Assembly (NCBI GenBank): GCA_910589425.1
Contig: CAJUSZ010000015.1
Coordinates: 1-57,319, forward strand
DNA: 57,319 nucleotides
From: an uncultured Muribaculaceae bacterium
Lineage (GTDB): Bacteria; Bacteroidota; Bacteroidia; Bacteroidales; Muribaculaceae
Direction: 5' to 3'
Part shown: piece after piece, positions 24,705-34,200 of the stretch
Layout of the letters: every line of letters starts with the position of its first letter
Position numbering within the stretch: position 1 is the first letter of the stretch
The notes under the pieces: model-generated
Seen by the model: only the letters and a program-made list of their open reading frames with translations
What the model was told of the DNA's origin: nothing
Databases searched by the model: none
Made by a program: the position numbers and the translations under genes

Positions 24705-26795
24705 TTATTTATCCATCGTGAGGAGAAGCTCTTCATTGGTGCGGGTGAGTTCCATCCGTTTCTTCATGAACTCCATTGCTTCAAGCGAGTTCATGTCGGC
24801 AAGATAGTTGCGTAGCACCCACATTCTGTTGAGAGTCTCGGACGGGAGCAGGAGGTCGTCGCGTCTGGTGGAAGACGCAATTATGTCTACGGCCGGGAAT
24901 ATGCGCTTGTTGGACAGCTTGCGATCCAGCTGAAGCTCCATGTTGCCGGTTCCCTTGAACTCTTCGAAGATCACCTCGTCCATCTTTGAGGAGGTCTCGG
25001 TCAGTGCGGTCGCGATGATTGTGAGTGATCCGCCGTTCTCGATGTTGCGCGCCGCGCCGAAGAATCTTTTCGGACGTTGCAGCGCGTTGGCGTCCACGCC
25101 GCCGGAAAGTATTTTTCCTGATGCCGGTGAGACGGTATTGTAGGCTCTGGCAAGTCTGGTTATTGAATCAAGCATTATCACCACGTCGTGGCCGCATTCC
25201 ACAAGGCGTTTCGCTTTCTCGAGGACGAGTCCCGCTATCTTCACGTGGCGGTCGGCAGGCTCGTCGAATGTAGATGCGATGACTTCGGCATTGACGCTCC
25301 GCGCCATGTCTGTAACCTCTTCCGGACGCTCGTCGATGAGCAGCATTATGATGTATGTGTCCGGGTGGTTCTCGGCGATGGCGTTGGCTATATCTTTCAG
25401 AAGAATAGTCTTACCGGTTTTCGGAGGAGCCACGATAAGGGCGCGCTGTCCTTTGCCGATCGGGGCGAACATATCCACGACCCTGGTCGAAATGTTGACG
25501 CTTCCGGTTCGTGTGAGATTGAATTTCTCGTCCGGGAAAAGCGGTACGAGATGTTCAAAAGGCTCGCGGTCGCGTATCAGATGCGGCTCAAGACCGTTGA
25601 CTGATGTGACTTTACTCAGCGGAAAATACTTCTCTCCTTCCCTTGGAGGGCGTATGCCGCCTTCGACCACATCACCGGTTTTCAATCCGTATTGTTTGAT
25701 CTGTTGCTGCGTAACGTAGACATCGTCCGGGCTGGACAGGTAGTTATAGTCGCTTGAACGCAGGAATCCGTATCCTTCCGGCATGATCTCGAGAAGACCC
25801 TGGGCGATAAGGATTCCGTCGAAATCAAATTGCGTGTGGCGGAACTGCTGCTGTTGTTGGTTTTGACGTTCCAACTGTCTCTGGCGTTGGCGCTCTTTCT
25901 TGCTCAGATGTTTCTGCTGCTGTTTCTGCGTCTGGGCAATCTGGACATTCTGGTCCATCGGATTCGGTTCGCCGATAATGATAGGTGTGGACGCCGCCGC
26001 CACGGATGCCTCTTCGATTTCTCGCTTTGAACGTGGAGTGAAGGTCTTGCGGCGTGCGTTGGAGAAAAATTCGGTCAGATCAGGCTTCTCTTTCGACTGG
26101 TTGCCGTTGCGTGGCGTAAACGGACGATCGGGAGTGCCGACCGGAAGATATGGCTTCTCCTCAGCGGGATGTGGTGCCGGCTTGTCAGCCGGCTCGTCAT
26201 TATGTGGCGTACTGTGATTGTCAGGAAGCGTGTTTTCCTGGACGGCAGGTGCGGGGGATTCCTGTTTATCCGCGGTTTCTTCAGGAACTACGGTAGCTGT
26301 TTCTTCCTGTTGTTCTTTTGTTTTGGACTTGCGCCCTCTTTTTTTAGCCTGAGTCTGCTCACTCTCAGGAATGCTGTCTTCCGCGGCTGTGGCGTTTTCC
26401 TGAGATTTGTTTTCGGCAGTCTCCTCTACGGCATTTTCGTCAGTTGCGGATTTAGTCGCGTTGCTTTTGCGACCGCGTTTTTTCGGAGCCTGTGCGGTAT
26501 CGGGTTCTTCTTCAGGAGTCTCTTTGTCTGGCGAGGTGTTGTCCTGGGAAGAAGAGTCTGTCTCGGATGCTTTCTGGGTGCTTGTCTTTTTCGCACGTTT
26601 GCGCTCGGCGGGACGCTTGGTCTTTTCGTTCAGTTTTGATACCTGGTCTTTGGCACTGTTGACGGCGTCGTTGTCAAGAATGTAGTATACAACTTCCTCA
26701 GTGGAGAAAGATGAAGGTTTTTTCATGCCGAGATCTTCGGCGATCTTGTGAAGTTCCGTTTCCGGGAGAGAGTGCAGTTCGTCTAAACTATACAT
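24705..26795 (-). CDS. rho: Transcription termination factor Rho with a long disordered insert
   Basis: Rho is the hexameric RNA helicase that ends transcription. The 696-residue protein has an N-terminal helical Rho_N module (MYSLDELHSLPETELHKIAEDLG), then a very long low-complexity region (about 45-318) rich in Glu, Lys, Pro, Gln and Ala, with two KKRGRK AT-hook-like motifs (near 105 and 150) and a Gln run before FDFDGILIAQG. The RNA-binding domain (about 320-400) and ATPase follow, with Walker A APPKTGKT (about 455) and LLIDERPEEVTDM. The insert roughly doubles the usual 420-residue size; such inserts are known in Bacteroidota Rho and are reported to drive phase separation in Bacteroides thetaiotaomicron. 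I prefer the ATG at 26795; the frame is open 25 codons further. Confidence 0.95.
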   Translation of the reverse strand: MYSLDELHSLPETELHKIAEDLGMKKPSSFSTEEVVYYILDNDAVNSAKDQVSKLNEKTKRPAERKRAKKTSTQKASETDSSSQDNTSPDKETPEEEPDTAQAPKKRGRKSNATKSATDENAVEETAENKSQENATAAEDSIPESEQTQAKKRGRKSKTKEQQEETATVVPEETADKQESPAPAVQENTLPDNHSTPHNDEPADKPAPHPAEEKPYLPVGTPDRPFTPRNGNQSKEKPDLTEFFSNARRKTFTPRSKREIEEASVAAASTPIIIGEPNPMDQNVQIAQTQKQQQKHLSKKERQRQRQLERQNQQQQQFRHTQFDFDGILIAQGLLEIMPEGYGFLRSSDYNYLSSPDDVYVTQQQIKQYGLKTGDVVEGGIRPPREGEKYFPLSKVTSVNGLEPHLIRDREPFEHLVPLFPDEKFNLTRTGSVNISTRVVDMFAPIGKGQRALIVAPPKTGKTILLKDIANAIAENHPDTYIIMLLIDERPEEVTDMARSVNAEVIASTFDEPADRHVKIAGLVLEKAKRLVECGHDVVIMLDSITRLARAYNTVSPASGKILSGGVDANALQRPKRFFGAARNIENGGSLTIIATALTETSSKMDEVIFEEFKGTGNMELQLDRKLSNKRIFPAVDIIASSTRRDDLLLPSETLNRMWVLRNYLADMNSLEAMEFMKKRMELTRTNEELLLTMDK

Positions 26796-27249
26796 ATTCT
26801 GTAGATGGATTTCATGATTGGGTGGCCTGCGCAAATGCTTTCGGACGATCGTATGGTCGTGGACGATCATATTTGAGCATGTCGGACGGCACGCCGTTGT
26901 TGTCGCCTTTACGGAATCGCGGTCAATGCGTGTGGCATTGATTCAATCAGGACTTCCGTCCGGAGACATTTTGTAATGGGGTTTTTCAATCAGATGCTGC
27001 TTTCATCCCGGATCTGAAAAATGGGTATAAAGGGGTTCCGGTCGATGAACGCTGGATTGAGAAGAATGAGGCAAAAATGATCATACAATTCATCTGAAAA
27101 AATATTCAGACTGTAAGTTTTGAAGAATCAATGGTTTGCCTGCTTTGTGAGATCACTATTGTAATCTGGGGTCGCATAGGAGTGATTACTCATACGCCTT
27201 AAATACGCTGCAAAATTACGAAAAGTTTTGTGAACGTGAAAATTTTATG
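26796..27249 (-). promoter_or_regulatory. Promoter and long leader of rho
   Basis: This 454-nt gap holds no convincing gene. On the minus strand a -7 box TAATTTTG (complement at 27211-27218) with a TTTC near-match 19 nt upstream would start transcription near 27204, leaving a leader of about 400 nt before rho. The leader includes a small hairpin (TCTGAA, T-run, TTCAGA, around 27096-27113) and a repeated GATCGTCC close to the start (around 26840-26870). A long leader fits autoregulation of rho, known in enterobacteria; here it is inference. Confidence 0.5.
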
Positions 27250-28521
27250 TTAAAAGATTCTTATTCTGAAGATATGTTCGGGTGGGTTTTCCATATTCAC
27301 GAGTTTCCTGCGCGATCGTTTCAGTCCGGGAATCCATATAATCTCACCTGAAGCATTGTCGACAAAAACCATTACAGCTCTTTTTTGTGATGCAGGAAGT
27401 TTTGCCTCCCGTATGATGTCGCTCACTAGCCGGGATCCTTTCATTCCCAAAGGCTGGATTCTGTCTCCGATGCGGTATTGGCGCAGGGTGTAGTTGTCGG
27501 GAGAGTCGGGAATAAACAAGGTCATGTTCCCGTCGGGAATCCTTATTTGTCTAAGATTCTCCTGTGTGGTTTCAATCCGTTCGCTTGAGATTGACGGTAT
27601 GGCGGCAGATCTGTGTGCGATCTCGAACGCATGCCGTCCGCATACGATGTCGGCTTCGGGTAAATGCCATGTTGCGCCTACGCGGGGGGACGGCAGACAT
27701 CTGTTCATTTCAGCTGCTATTTCGGGTGAGCCTCCGAGGCGTTCTATGAAATGGAATATCAATGAATCCGGTGCGGGGGAAGATAGAAGATCGGTGTATC
27801 TCAGTTCGTCGGGATGGCAGATGCTGGAAATGCTATGGCTTAGAAGAGAGAAGTCGGCTGCAAGAGCCGAAGCGCTTCTGGCAATTGATTTCCGGGCCGA
27901 AGGCCAGCGGGTCTCAAGCAGAGGAATAACTTCGTGTCGCAGGAAGTTGCGTCGGAAATCTGTGGAAAGGTTTGTGGAGTCTACGATGAACTTCTGTCCG
28001 ATGGATGACAGATAGTCTTCTATCCGGGAGCGGGAGACAGACAACAGCGGGCGGATGATTTCTCCATTGTCGGGAATCATGCCCTTAAGCCCCCGCAGTC
28101 CGGCTCCGCGCATCAGGGCGAGAAGTAATGTCTCGGCGTTGTCGTCGGCGTTGTGGGCCACGGCGATTCTTGAAGCGCCAAGATCCGTTTTCAGGTTTCG
28201 GAATAATTCATAACGAAGTTCCCTGCAAGCGGCTTCTATGGAGAGATGATGCTCCCGGCGATATTTTTCTGTGTCGAATTCCTCGATATGGAGATCTATG
28301 CCGAGTCCGGCGCACAGTGTCTCGACAAAGTCCCGGTCGCGCAAGCTCTCGTCGTCCCGCAGATTGAAATTGCAATGCACGGCAAGCTGTCTGATTCCGG
28401 CGGAATGGATGGCGCGGAGCATTGCCACACTGTCGGCACCGCCACTGACGCCGGTGATCAATATGCTGTGGCGAGGAAGATGGGCGAGCGCGAGGGATAC
28501 GGTTTTTTCAAGCGGTTGCAT
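27250..28521 (-). CDS. tilS: tRNA(Ile)-lysidine synthase
   Basis: TilS modifies C34 of the tRNA(Ile) CAU anticodon to lysidine. The 423-residue protein has the PP-loop SGGADS (in GVSGGADSVAMLRA), the family segments AVHCNFNLR, EAACRELRYELF, AHNADDNAETLLL and GAGLRGLKGM, and a C-terminal substrate-binding domain ending with the PASQKRAVMVFVDN signature. The ATG at 28521 begins just past the stop of the upstream repressor gene; an ATG at 28542 that overlaps that stop is an alternative. Confidence 0.95.
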   Translation of the reverse strand: MQPLEKTVSLALAHLPRHSILITGVSGGADSVAMLRAIHSAGIRQLAVHCNFNLRDDESLRDRDFVETLCAGLGIDLHIEEFDTEKYRREHHLSIEAACRELRYELFRNLKTDLGASRIAVAHNADDNAETLLLALMRGAGLRGLKGMIPDNGEIIRPLLSVSRSRIEDYLSSIGQKFIVDSTNLSTDFRRNFLRHEVIPLLETRWPSARKSIARSASALAADFSLLSHSISSICHPDELRYTDLLSSPAPDSLIFHFIERLGGSPEIAAEMNRCLPSPRVGATWHLPEADIVCGRHAFEIAHRSAAIPSISSERIETTQENLRQIRIPDGNMTLFIPDSPDNYTLRQYRIGDRIQPLGMKGSRLVSDIIREAKLPASQKRAVMVFVDNASGEIIWIPGLKRSRRKLVNMENPPEHIFRIRIF

Positions 28522-28531
28522 GGTTCTTTTG

Positions 28532-29245
28532 TCAGCGCACATATACCGGTATGACGCATGTGATTCGTGCCACATCGCGGATGTCGCTGCGGTCGATTGT
28601 GAATTCAGGATATTCGGTGGAGTTGTAGCTCACACATCGTATCTTGTCCTTATCCTCACCTGGGAAAACTCTTTTCAGCATGATCCCGTCGGGAGTAGCG
28701 AGGGCGTAGGTTTCACCCCAGCGGACGATGTTGCCGTTGATCCGGGCCAATCCTACAAGAGCGCCTGGAGGGATCGACAGCTCGGGGCTGTCGGGGTTAA
28801 GCATGCTGAATCCCTGCGCCCTGATGAAGAAGTCAGTGTCGCGTGGCACCCCGGGCACTCCGAGTCTCGGATGCTTGCTGAAAGAGGCAGCGTCGAAAGT
28901 TCCGGCCGCCGGGCCGCACTCGGCCGTGATGTCCTCGATATATGGAAAGGTGGTGAAGTCCGGTTTTGTCTGGTCAATTATCATCTCTCCGATCCCTTCC
29001 ATAAGCCAGGCTCTCGAAAGTTCCGGATAGCGCGCGAGTATAGCCTCACATGTCCTTCCGGTTATGTCTTTCCCCTCTTTCCGCGATTTCCCCAATGTGC
29101 CGACTGATATTCCGGATTCTTTGGTGATCTTGTTGTCGTTGTAGCCTTTGAATGCTATATAACGGTCAAGCCTGTCGATACGCCGCTGGGGAGTTGCTTG
29201 TGAGGATATGCCGGTGTGGGCGACGGGTGGTTTAGTGTCGGACAT
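28532..29245 (-). CDS. S24/LexA-like phage-type repressor
   Basis: The 237-residue protein pairs an N-terminal helix-turn-helix (about 20-80; ITKESGISVGTLGKSR) with a C-terminal S24 peptidase-like domain. The catalytic pair of self-cleaving repressors appears conserved: Ser in AQGFSMLNP and Lys in DGIMLKRVF; a candidate cleavage region is AECGPAAG. Such proteins act as transcription repressors that may be inactivated by cleavage. Targets are unknown. It is encoded divergently from the reverse rubrerythrin, and its own promoter lies at 29281-29312. There is no phage context, so it is likely a host regulator. Confidence 0.85.
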   Translation of the reverse strand: MSDTKPPVAHTGISSQATPQRRIDRLDRYIAFKGYNDNKITKESGISVGTLGKSRKEGKDITGRTCEAILARYPELSRAWLMEGIGEMIIDQTKPDFTTFPYIEDITAECGPAAGTFDAASFSKHPRLGVPGVPRDTDFFIRAQGFSMLNPDSPELSIPPGALVGLARINGNIVRWGETYALATPDGIMLKRVFPGEDKDKIRCVSYNSTEYPEFTIDRSDIRDVARITCVIPVYVR

Positions 29246-29280
29246 CTTGATGGTCGTTTGATTAATTTTGAATATATCGA

Positions 29281-29312
29281 CAAAGTTAGGAAAATATTTG
29301 CGGAAAAGCAAA
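29281..29312 (-). promoter_or_regulatory. Promoter of the S24 repressor-tilS unit
   Basis: On the minus strand TTTG (complement 29309-29312) and TAACTTTG (complement 29281-29288) are spaced by 20 nt. The transcription start would be near 29275, about 30 nt before the repressor start codon. Confidence 0.7.
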
Positions 29313-29330
29313 AATAATTTCGATGTTTTT

Positions 29331-29373
29331 GAAAAACCGTATGCTGTTCGTGCAATGAATTCGTATGTTTTTC
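29331..29373. promoter_or_regulatory. Candidate operator between divergent promoters
   Basis: GAAAAAC (29331-29337) and its inverted copy GTTTTTC (29367-29373) flank two direct copies of CGTATG (29338-29343 and 29362-29367). The element lies between the minus-strand repressor promoter and the plus-strand rubrerythrin promoter, which is where an autoregulatory operator would be expected. No other feature explains the rest of 29246-29554. Confidence 0.35.
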
Positions 29374-29406
29374 AATATTTATAATCTAAAAAATGTTAAA
29401 AAGGTG

Positions 29407-29437
29407 TTGCGGATGAGCAAAAAAAGAACTAATTTTG
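29407..29437 (+). promoter_or_regulatory. Promoter of the reverse rubrerythrin gene
   Basis: A -33 TTG (29407-29409) and -7 TAATTTTG (29430-29437) are spaced by 20 nt. Transcription would start near 29443, leaving an untranslated leader of about 110 nt. Confidence 0.65.
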
Positions 29438-29554
29438 TTGTCTATTCTGAAGATGCGTCCCTTGAGAGGAGGCATTGATGGAGCTTTGAAAAGTTCCGGC
29501 ACAATGAAACTGAGAATATTAAATCAATTAAATAACTTTAAATCAACTAAAACT

Positions 29555-30106
29555 ATGGCAAAAGAATGGATCTGCACAGTGTGTGGATACGTAGCAGAGG
29601 GTGAGAATGCACCTGAAAAGTGCCCCCAGTGTGGCGCACCCGCATCGAAATTTCAGGAACTTGACAAGAGCGCGCTTCTCGCTTTCGTAACCGAACATAA
29701 GCTCGGTGTGGCTCAGGAGGCAGACGAAGAGATGCGCAAGGATCTCAATACTCACTTCATGGGCGAATGCACAGAGGTGGGCATGTATCTGGCCATGTCC
29801 CGTCAGGCCGACCGCGAGGGCTATCCCGAAGTGGCCGACGCCTTCAAGCGCTATGCATGGGAAGAGGCTGAACACGCAGCCAAGTTCGCTGAGCTTCTCG
29901 GCGACATGGTATGGGACACCAAGACCAATCTCGAGAAGCGTATGCACGCTGAAGCCGGAGCAAACGCCGACAAGATGCGCATAGCTTCCAATGCAAAGAA
30001 AGCAAATCTCGACGCGATCCACGACACAGTTCATGAGATGGCCAAGGACGAGGCCCGTCATGGACAGGGATTTGAAGGTCTCTACAACCGCTATTTCAAG
30101 AAATAA
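29555..30106 (+). CDS. Reverse rubrerythrin (NADH peroxidase type)
   Basis: The 183-residue protein has an N-terminal rubredoxin-like Fe site (CTVCGY and CPQCGAP) followed by a ferritin-like four-helix di-iron domain with the ligands in GECTEVGMYLAMSRQAD, EEAEHAAKFAELLG and DEARHGQGFEGLYNRY. The rubredoxin-first order defines reverse rubrerythrins, which reduce hydrogen peroxide to water in anaerobes. The ATG at 29555 is used; the frame stays open upstream through the leader but without family similarity. It is divergent from the S24 repressor, which might control it. Confidence 0.93.
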   Translation: MAKEWICTVCGYVAEGENAPEKCPQCGAPASKFQELDKSALLAFVTEHKLGVAQEADEEMRKDLNTHFMGECTEVGMYLAMSRQADREGYPEVADAFKRYAWEEAEHAAKFAELLGDMVWDTKTNLEKRMHAEAGANADKMRIASNAKKANLDAIHDTVHEMAKDEARHGQGFEGLYNRYFKK

Positions 30107-30141
30107 GCCTCTTTGACGCTTATTCTCATAATCTGACAAAG

Positions 30142-30200
30142 CCGAAACCATACGGAGGTCTGCAAAAGAAACAGACCTTCAGGGTTTCGGTCTTTTTTAT
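30142..30200 (+). terminator. Rho-independent terminator after the rubrerythrin gene
   Basis: Outer stem CCGAAACC (30142-30149) with GGTTTCGG (30183-30190), inner stem AGGTCTG (30156-30162) with CAGACCT (30172-30178), then TCTTTTTTAT. A strong intrinsic terminator. Confidence 0.88.
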
Positions 30201-30243
30201 CCCCCCCCGCAAAACGTGGATTCGGGTGCTGTTATGAAGATAT

Positions 30244-30282
30244 AATAATGGAACGCCATAAGTATGCTGGCGTCCCATTATT
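30244..30282. terminator. Bidirectional hairpin after the B12-regulated operon
   Basis: Arms at 30244-30258 and 30268-30282 pair over 15 positions with one mismatch; the AATAAT ends supply a U-rich flank in both directions. It lies 27 nt past the stop of the minus-strand 319-residue gene and should end the riboswitch-controlled transcript. Confidence 0.7.
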
Positions 30283-30308
30283 ACATTGTGATGCTACCCG
30301 GTGTATGG

Positions 30309-31268
30309 TCAGCGGGAGACTGCAATCTTTTTCCCGTTCATTATATAGAGTCCGGAGGGAAGAGTGCTGATCTGTTCTTTCGTAGCGTTGCGGAGCATGA
30401 GTATTCCCTGCATGTTGTATACATCAGCTGCTTTGATTTCTTCAGTCTGGATACTTTTGATTCCAGTGGGAATGTCGGCCACTTCATAGAGGGCGGTGAA
30501 AGCGCGGTTGGCATCGGCGAAGTAGTCATTTGCATGTTTGGCGCAGAATGCCTCGGCTGGGATAGAGAGAAGATATTCCCCTTTGGCTGTAATTGTGGCA
30601 GCCTCGTTTGAACCGCTTTTTGCAAATGTCAGCGTGATTGTCATGTCCTGATTGTTGCAGGTGTAGTTGAGCGCGCTGTAGGTTTCGCCGCCGGCTCCTT
30701 TTCTCTTAAGAGTGATTTTATTCCAGACACCGGTCTTGAATTCATCTACGAGACTGTATTTATTGCCGGAGTTGTCGAACTTAATGGTGATTTCGCTGAT
30801 GGACTCCACATTTCCGGGAGCTGGCGCAACGGTGATTGCCGCCGAATAGTCTGAGGGATCGGTTATTGTGAAGCTATAGTCGATGGCAGCGTTAGTGTCG
30901 CCGTTCGTACTATTCTTGAACGCGCCGGCTGGTACATGGAGCGTGTATATCCCGGGTTGGGTTATTGTCATTTTTTCTTTGACTGTAGCGTCAGCATAGT
31001 CAAAATAGAGCGATACCGACTGTCCGTATGGATCGTCTTCAGCTACGGTATATACTGTTTCGCCGCAGGTAAGGGTTATTCCTTCTGTGCTGACTACTTC
31101 CGTTGTCACGCCTCTCGGGAAAGCTATAAATACTTCCGAAACAGAGGATACGTTCCCGTTTTTATCAGGTGTGAGCATGTAGGGGGACATCTCGGCTGCG
31201 TTGGCTACAGCGGTGAACTGGAATGCCATGCATGCTGACAAGGCTAACGAAGTGATGCTTTTTTTCAT
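30309..31268 (-). CDS. Secreted Ig-like repeat protein with C-terminal sorting-like domain
   Basis: The 319-residue protein has a signal peptide ending VANAAE and no lipobox. It contains two Ig-like repeats (about 27-138 and 142-262), each closing with a phrase like GIYTLHVPAGAFKN or GEYLLSIPAEAFCAK. The same repeat occurs six times in the upstream 1249-residue protein. The last 37 residues (VYNMQGILMLRNAT...GLYIMNGKKIAV) resemble the type A C-terminal tail used by type IX secretion and nearly match the tail of that neighbour. It starts 18 nt after the large gene and shares its cobalamin riboswitch. Function unknown; surface or released partner of the large protein is my inference. Confidence 0.75.
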   Translation of the reverse strand: MKKSITSLALSACMAFQFTAVANAAEMSPYMLTPDKNGNVSSVSEVFIAFPRGVTTEVVSTEGITLTCGETVYTVAEDDPYGQSVSLYFDYADATVKEKMTITQPGIYTLHVPAGAFKNSTNGDTNAAIDYSFTITDPSDYSAAITVAPAPGNVESISEITIKFDNSGNKYSLVDEFKTGVWNKITLKRKGAGGETYSALNYTCNNQDMTITLTFAKSGSNEAATITAKGEYLLSIPAEAFCAKHANDYFADANRAFTALYEVADIPTGIKSIQTEEIKAADVYNMQGILMLRNATKEQISTLPSGLYIMNGKKIAVSR

Positions 31269-31286
31269 AAGTTTTTAAATTTAGAA

Positions 31287-34200
31287 TTATAAGATTATCT
31301 TTTTGCCATTAATAATGTAGATTCCGGTAGGGAGAGCTTTTATCTGCTGCTCAGTGGCATTCCGGACTATGAGCATACCCTGTAAGTTGTAGACATCGGC
31401 GGGTTTCCTAAGATAGTCGCTGGCGGAGATTTCATCTACCGCACTGGTGCCGACAATCACTCGGATTGTAGCGGTATCGGAGAGTCCGCGATAATCGGCG
31501 GTGAGGGTTAGTTGTGTCGTGCCTTCCGCGAGTCCCGTTATTATGTAGTTTCCGGAGGAGTCCACGTGAATGGTTGCAATCCGGGTATCCGCTATCTCGG
31601 CTGAGTAGTCTATGAGTGATGGATTTCCTACAGCGAGTGTGGTCAGTTCAGCAAGATTGAGGCAGAACTCATCGTTTTTGAAGGCGATGTTGATGGGGGG
31701 TAGATCGGTTATGATAGGCCTTGCGGACACTGGATAGAAGGCCATTGCAGGAAACCAGTAGTTGTCTTCCAGAGCAAAAGTCAGGTTATCGTCTATGGCT
31801 CCGTTGCGTGTATTGGCGAAATATATGCGGTTGGTTCTGTAGGCGGTTCCGCCTCCCTCTGCTACAGCCTGAATTACGATATAGCCTGTCAGAGGATCGA
31901 CACTGACGGCTGAGCCGTAGACCACCATCTGTCTGCCGTTGAGAATCGGAAGGGCTATGAAATTCGGCGAGAATGTGCCGTCGTCGAGGTTGTAGGATGA
32001 GATATATCGCCCCTCCGCATCTTTCGTGATGTAATAAACGCGGTTGCCGTTGATCGAGCATGCAAGGGGGGCTTTTCTCCATGACAACCATTGGTCTTGG
32101 ATAGCGGGATGTCCCGCCCCGACGAATGGTGTGGAGTTTGCGCTGAGGGTAGTAGGATTAATCCTTACGAAAGGTACGGAGTCAGAGGAGCATGCAATAA
32201 AAAGTTTGCCGTCAGCTGTAACAAAGGGCGCGACTGCTGCCGGGATACGGAGTGTATCGGTGACCACATCATTCTGTGGGTCTATGACATAGACTCCCTC
32301 ATTTTGACGGACGGCGAATACTTTGCCTTGGAATTTCACCATGTCGCCAAACTGGCCGGTGTATCTATGGTCCTCGTGAGCAGTGCCTTTTACAGCGCTT
32401 CCCAATGTGCCGGCGGCGGTATTGACGGTGAAAATTCCAGCGGTGGTTCCTATGTAGGCTTTGTCGTCGCTGACGGCGCAGATGGCCCGGGCATCGGTGC
32501 CGGTGAGCTTGATGTCGTGTCTGAATTTAAGCGAGGTGGCGTCGGCGATTGTAAGCAAGCCGTCGGATGATCCATAAGAAGCCTGCTTGGAACTTACGAG
32601 GAGATTGCTGCCGTAAAGCTCCGCATACTGGGATGTTGTTCCAAGAGTGCGACCCTGATTGCTGTTGCGGAATACTTCGTAATCCATGGTCTTGTAATCG
32701 TCGCTGAGATGATTGATCGAGCCGAAGTCCAATCCGAAAGCACCTTCGTTGAGAAAGAAAATACCGTTGGCGATCTCAGGCTTGGAGGTGTCTGTGACAT
32801 GATAAGTGGCTGAGAGCAGCCCGTTGCTTGCGGATAAACCGTTGTTGTCACTCACGGTGAAGAGTCCTGATGGCACAGTGAGTGTGTAGTCGCCCGGGGT
32901 CAGGATCATGTCATCGGGAGCGAGAAGGGAGATGGAGAAGTTATAAATCTCGGGAGTGAGGGTGAAGTTCAATCCGTTGCCGAAGATTGTGGGTCTGTCG
33001 GCTGAGGGATTGATATTGAGTTGACGGATATTGTCGCCTACCGGAGTGATACCAATGGCAGGGAGTCCGGCTACCGTACTTCCGGATCCAGGCCTGAGTT
33101 GCCAGTCGATTTCCGGTGCTGTGGCTATGGTGTATTGTAGGCGTATTTCCGAACTGTTGGATACAAGAAGACCGTCGTCGTTGGTTTGCTCAAAATAATC
33201 TTTGGGAAAGACGATCTGCCAGTTTCCTAATGAGAGTGTGCCGGAGAATGTGAATATTATAGTCTTTTCATCGGCCTGCGATGGTTTGACTGTGAAAGAT
33301 TTATCTCCAGAGACAATTTTTACTTCCGGCGCCCCCGCTTTCACCGTGAGTTTCTTCACTCCGTTTCCTGCGGTGAATGAGAATTCGGATAGGTCAAGGT
33401 GCGAGGTGTTGTTGGCCGGGGAGACGGAGTATAGAAAATCAAGAGCGGGATTGACAGTGAAATAGACATTGATCTCACTGTTGACATTGTTGCGGTTCGC
33501 ATTGTCGATGAATACACCGGCCGGGATTATGACTTTGTAGGTTCCAGCCTTGTCGATTGGGAAAATATCCTTGTCGAGATTCTCTGGAGTCGCGAAAGGA
33601 CAGCTGATGGTGTTGCCCCTGACGCTTACTCCGTCGCAGAGATAGATTTCTTCGGGATTATCTACATTGACGATTCTCAGGGCATCGGCATTGAAAGGAT
33701 AGACGATGCCTTGGCTCAGATAGGGGAAGGTGATGCTGAACACTTCCATTCTCGGGACAACGGAGTTGTTTGCAGGGTTTGTGGTGAATACATCCATCGG
33801 GTTGTCTACTGTCCCAGGATTGATGGTGTATTTGGCGCGGATGTTGCTGTTGAAGAGGAAATCGTTGCCCTTTGCTTTGAATGTGTTGGTGGGTATGTCT
33901 AAAAGGTAGTTGCCTGCGAGGTCGATTGTCTCCGCTTTTCCCTCGCCTTCGGTTCTACTGTTGACGAAAGTCAGTTTAACGGTCTGGGGGTCGATCAGAG
34001 TGGCTGAGTAGACATTGTAGCTGCGGGTATATGTCATGTCGTCGGCCAGTTTCTTGAATGTGATCCTGCCGTTGAGATAGTTGGTGATATCTGTTTTCCC
34101 TTCTGGGAAATTGAGTCCGGAGACAAGGTCTGGAAAAGAGATGGTTATATCTGAGATTTTACTGTAGACACCTTCGGATGGAGTGAGAACCCATTTGCCG

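Noticed and set aside
26796..26870. Extension of Rho by 25 residues to an ATG at 26870
   Set aside because: The added residues are unlike Rho N-termini, whereas MYSLDELHSLPETEL fits the Rho_N helix.
28532..29245. Prophage remnant suggested by the phage-type repressor
   Set aside because: No integrase, structural or lysis genes nearby; neighbours are housekeeping genes.
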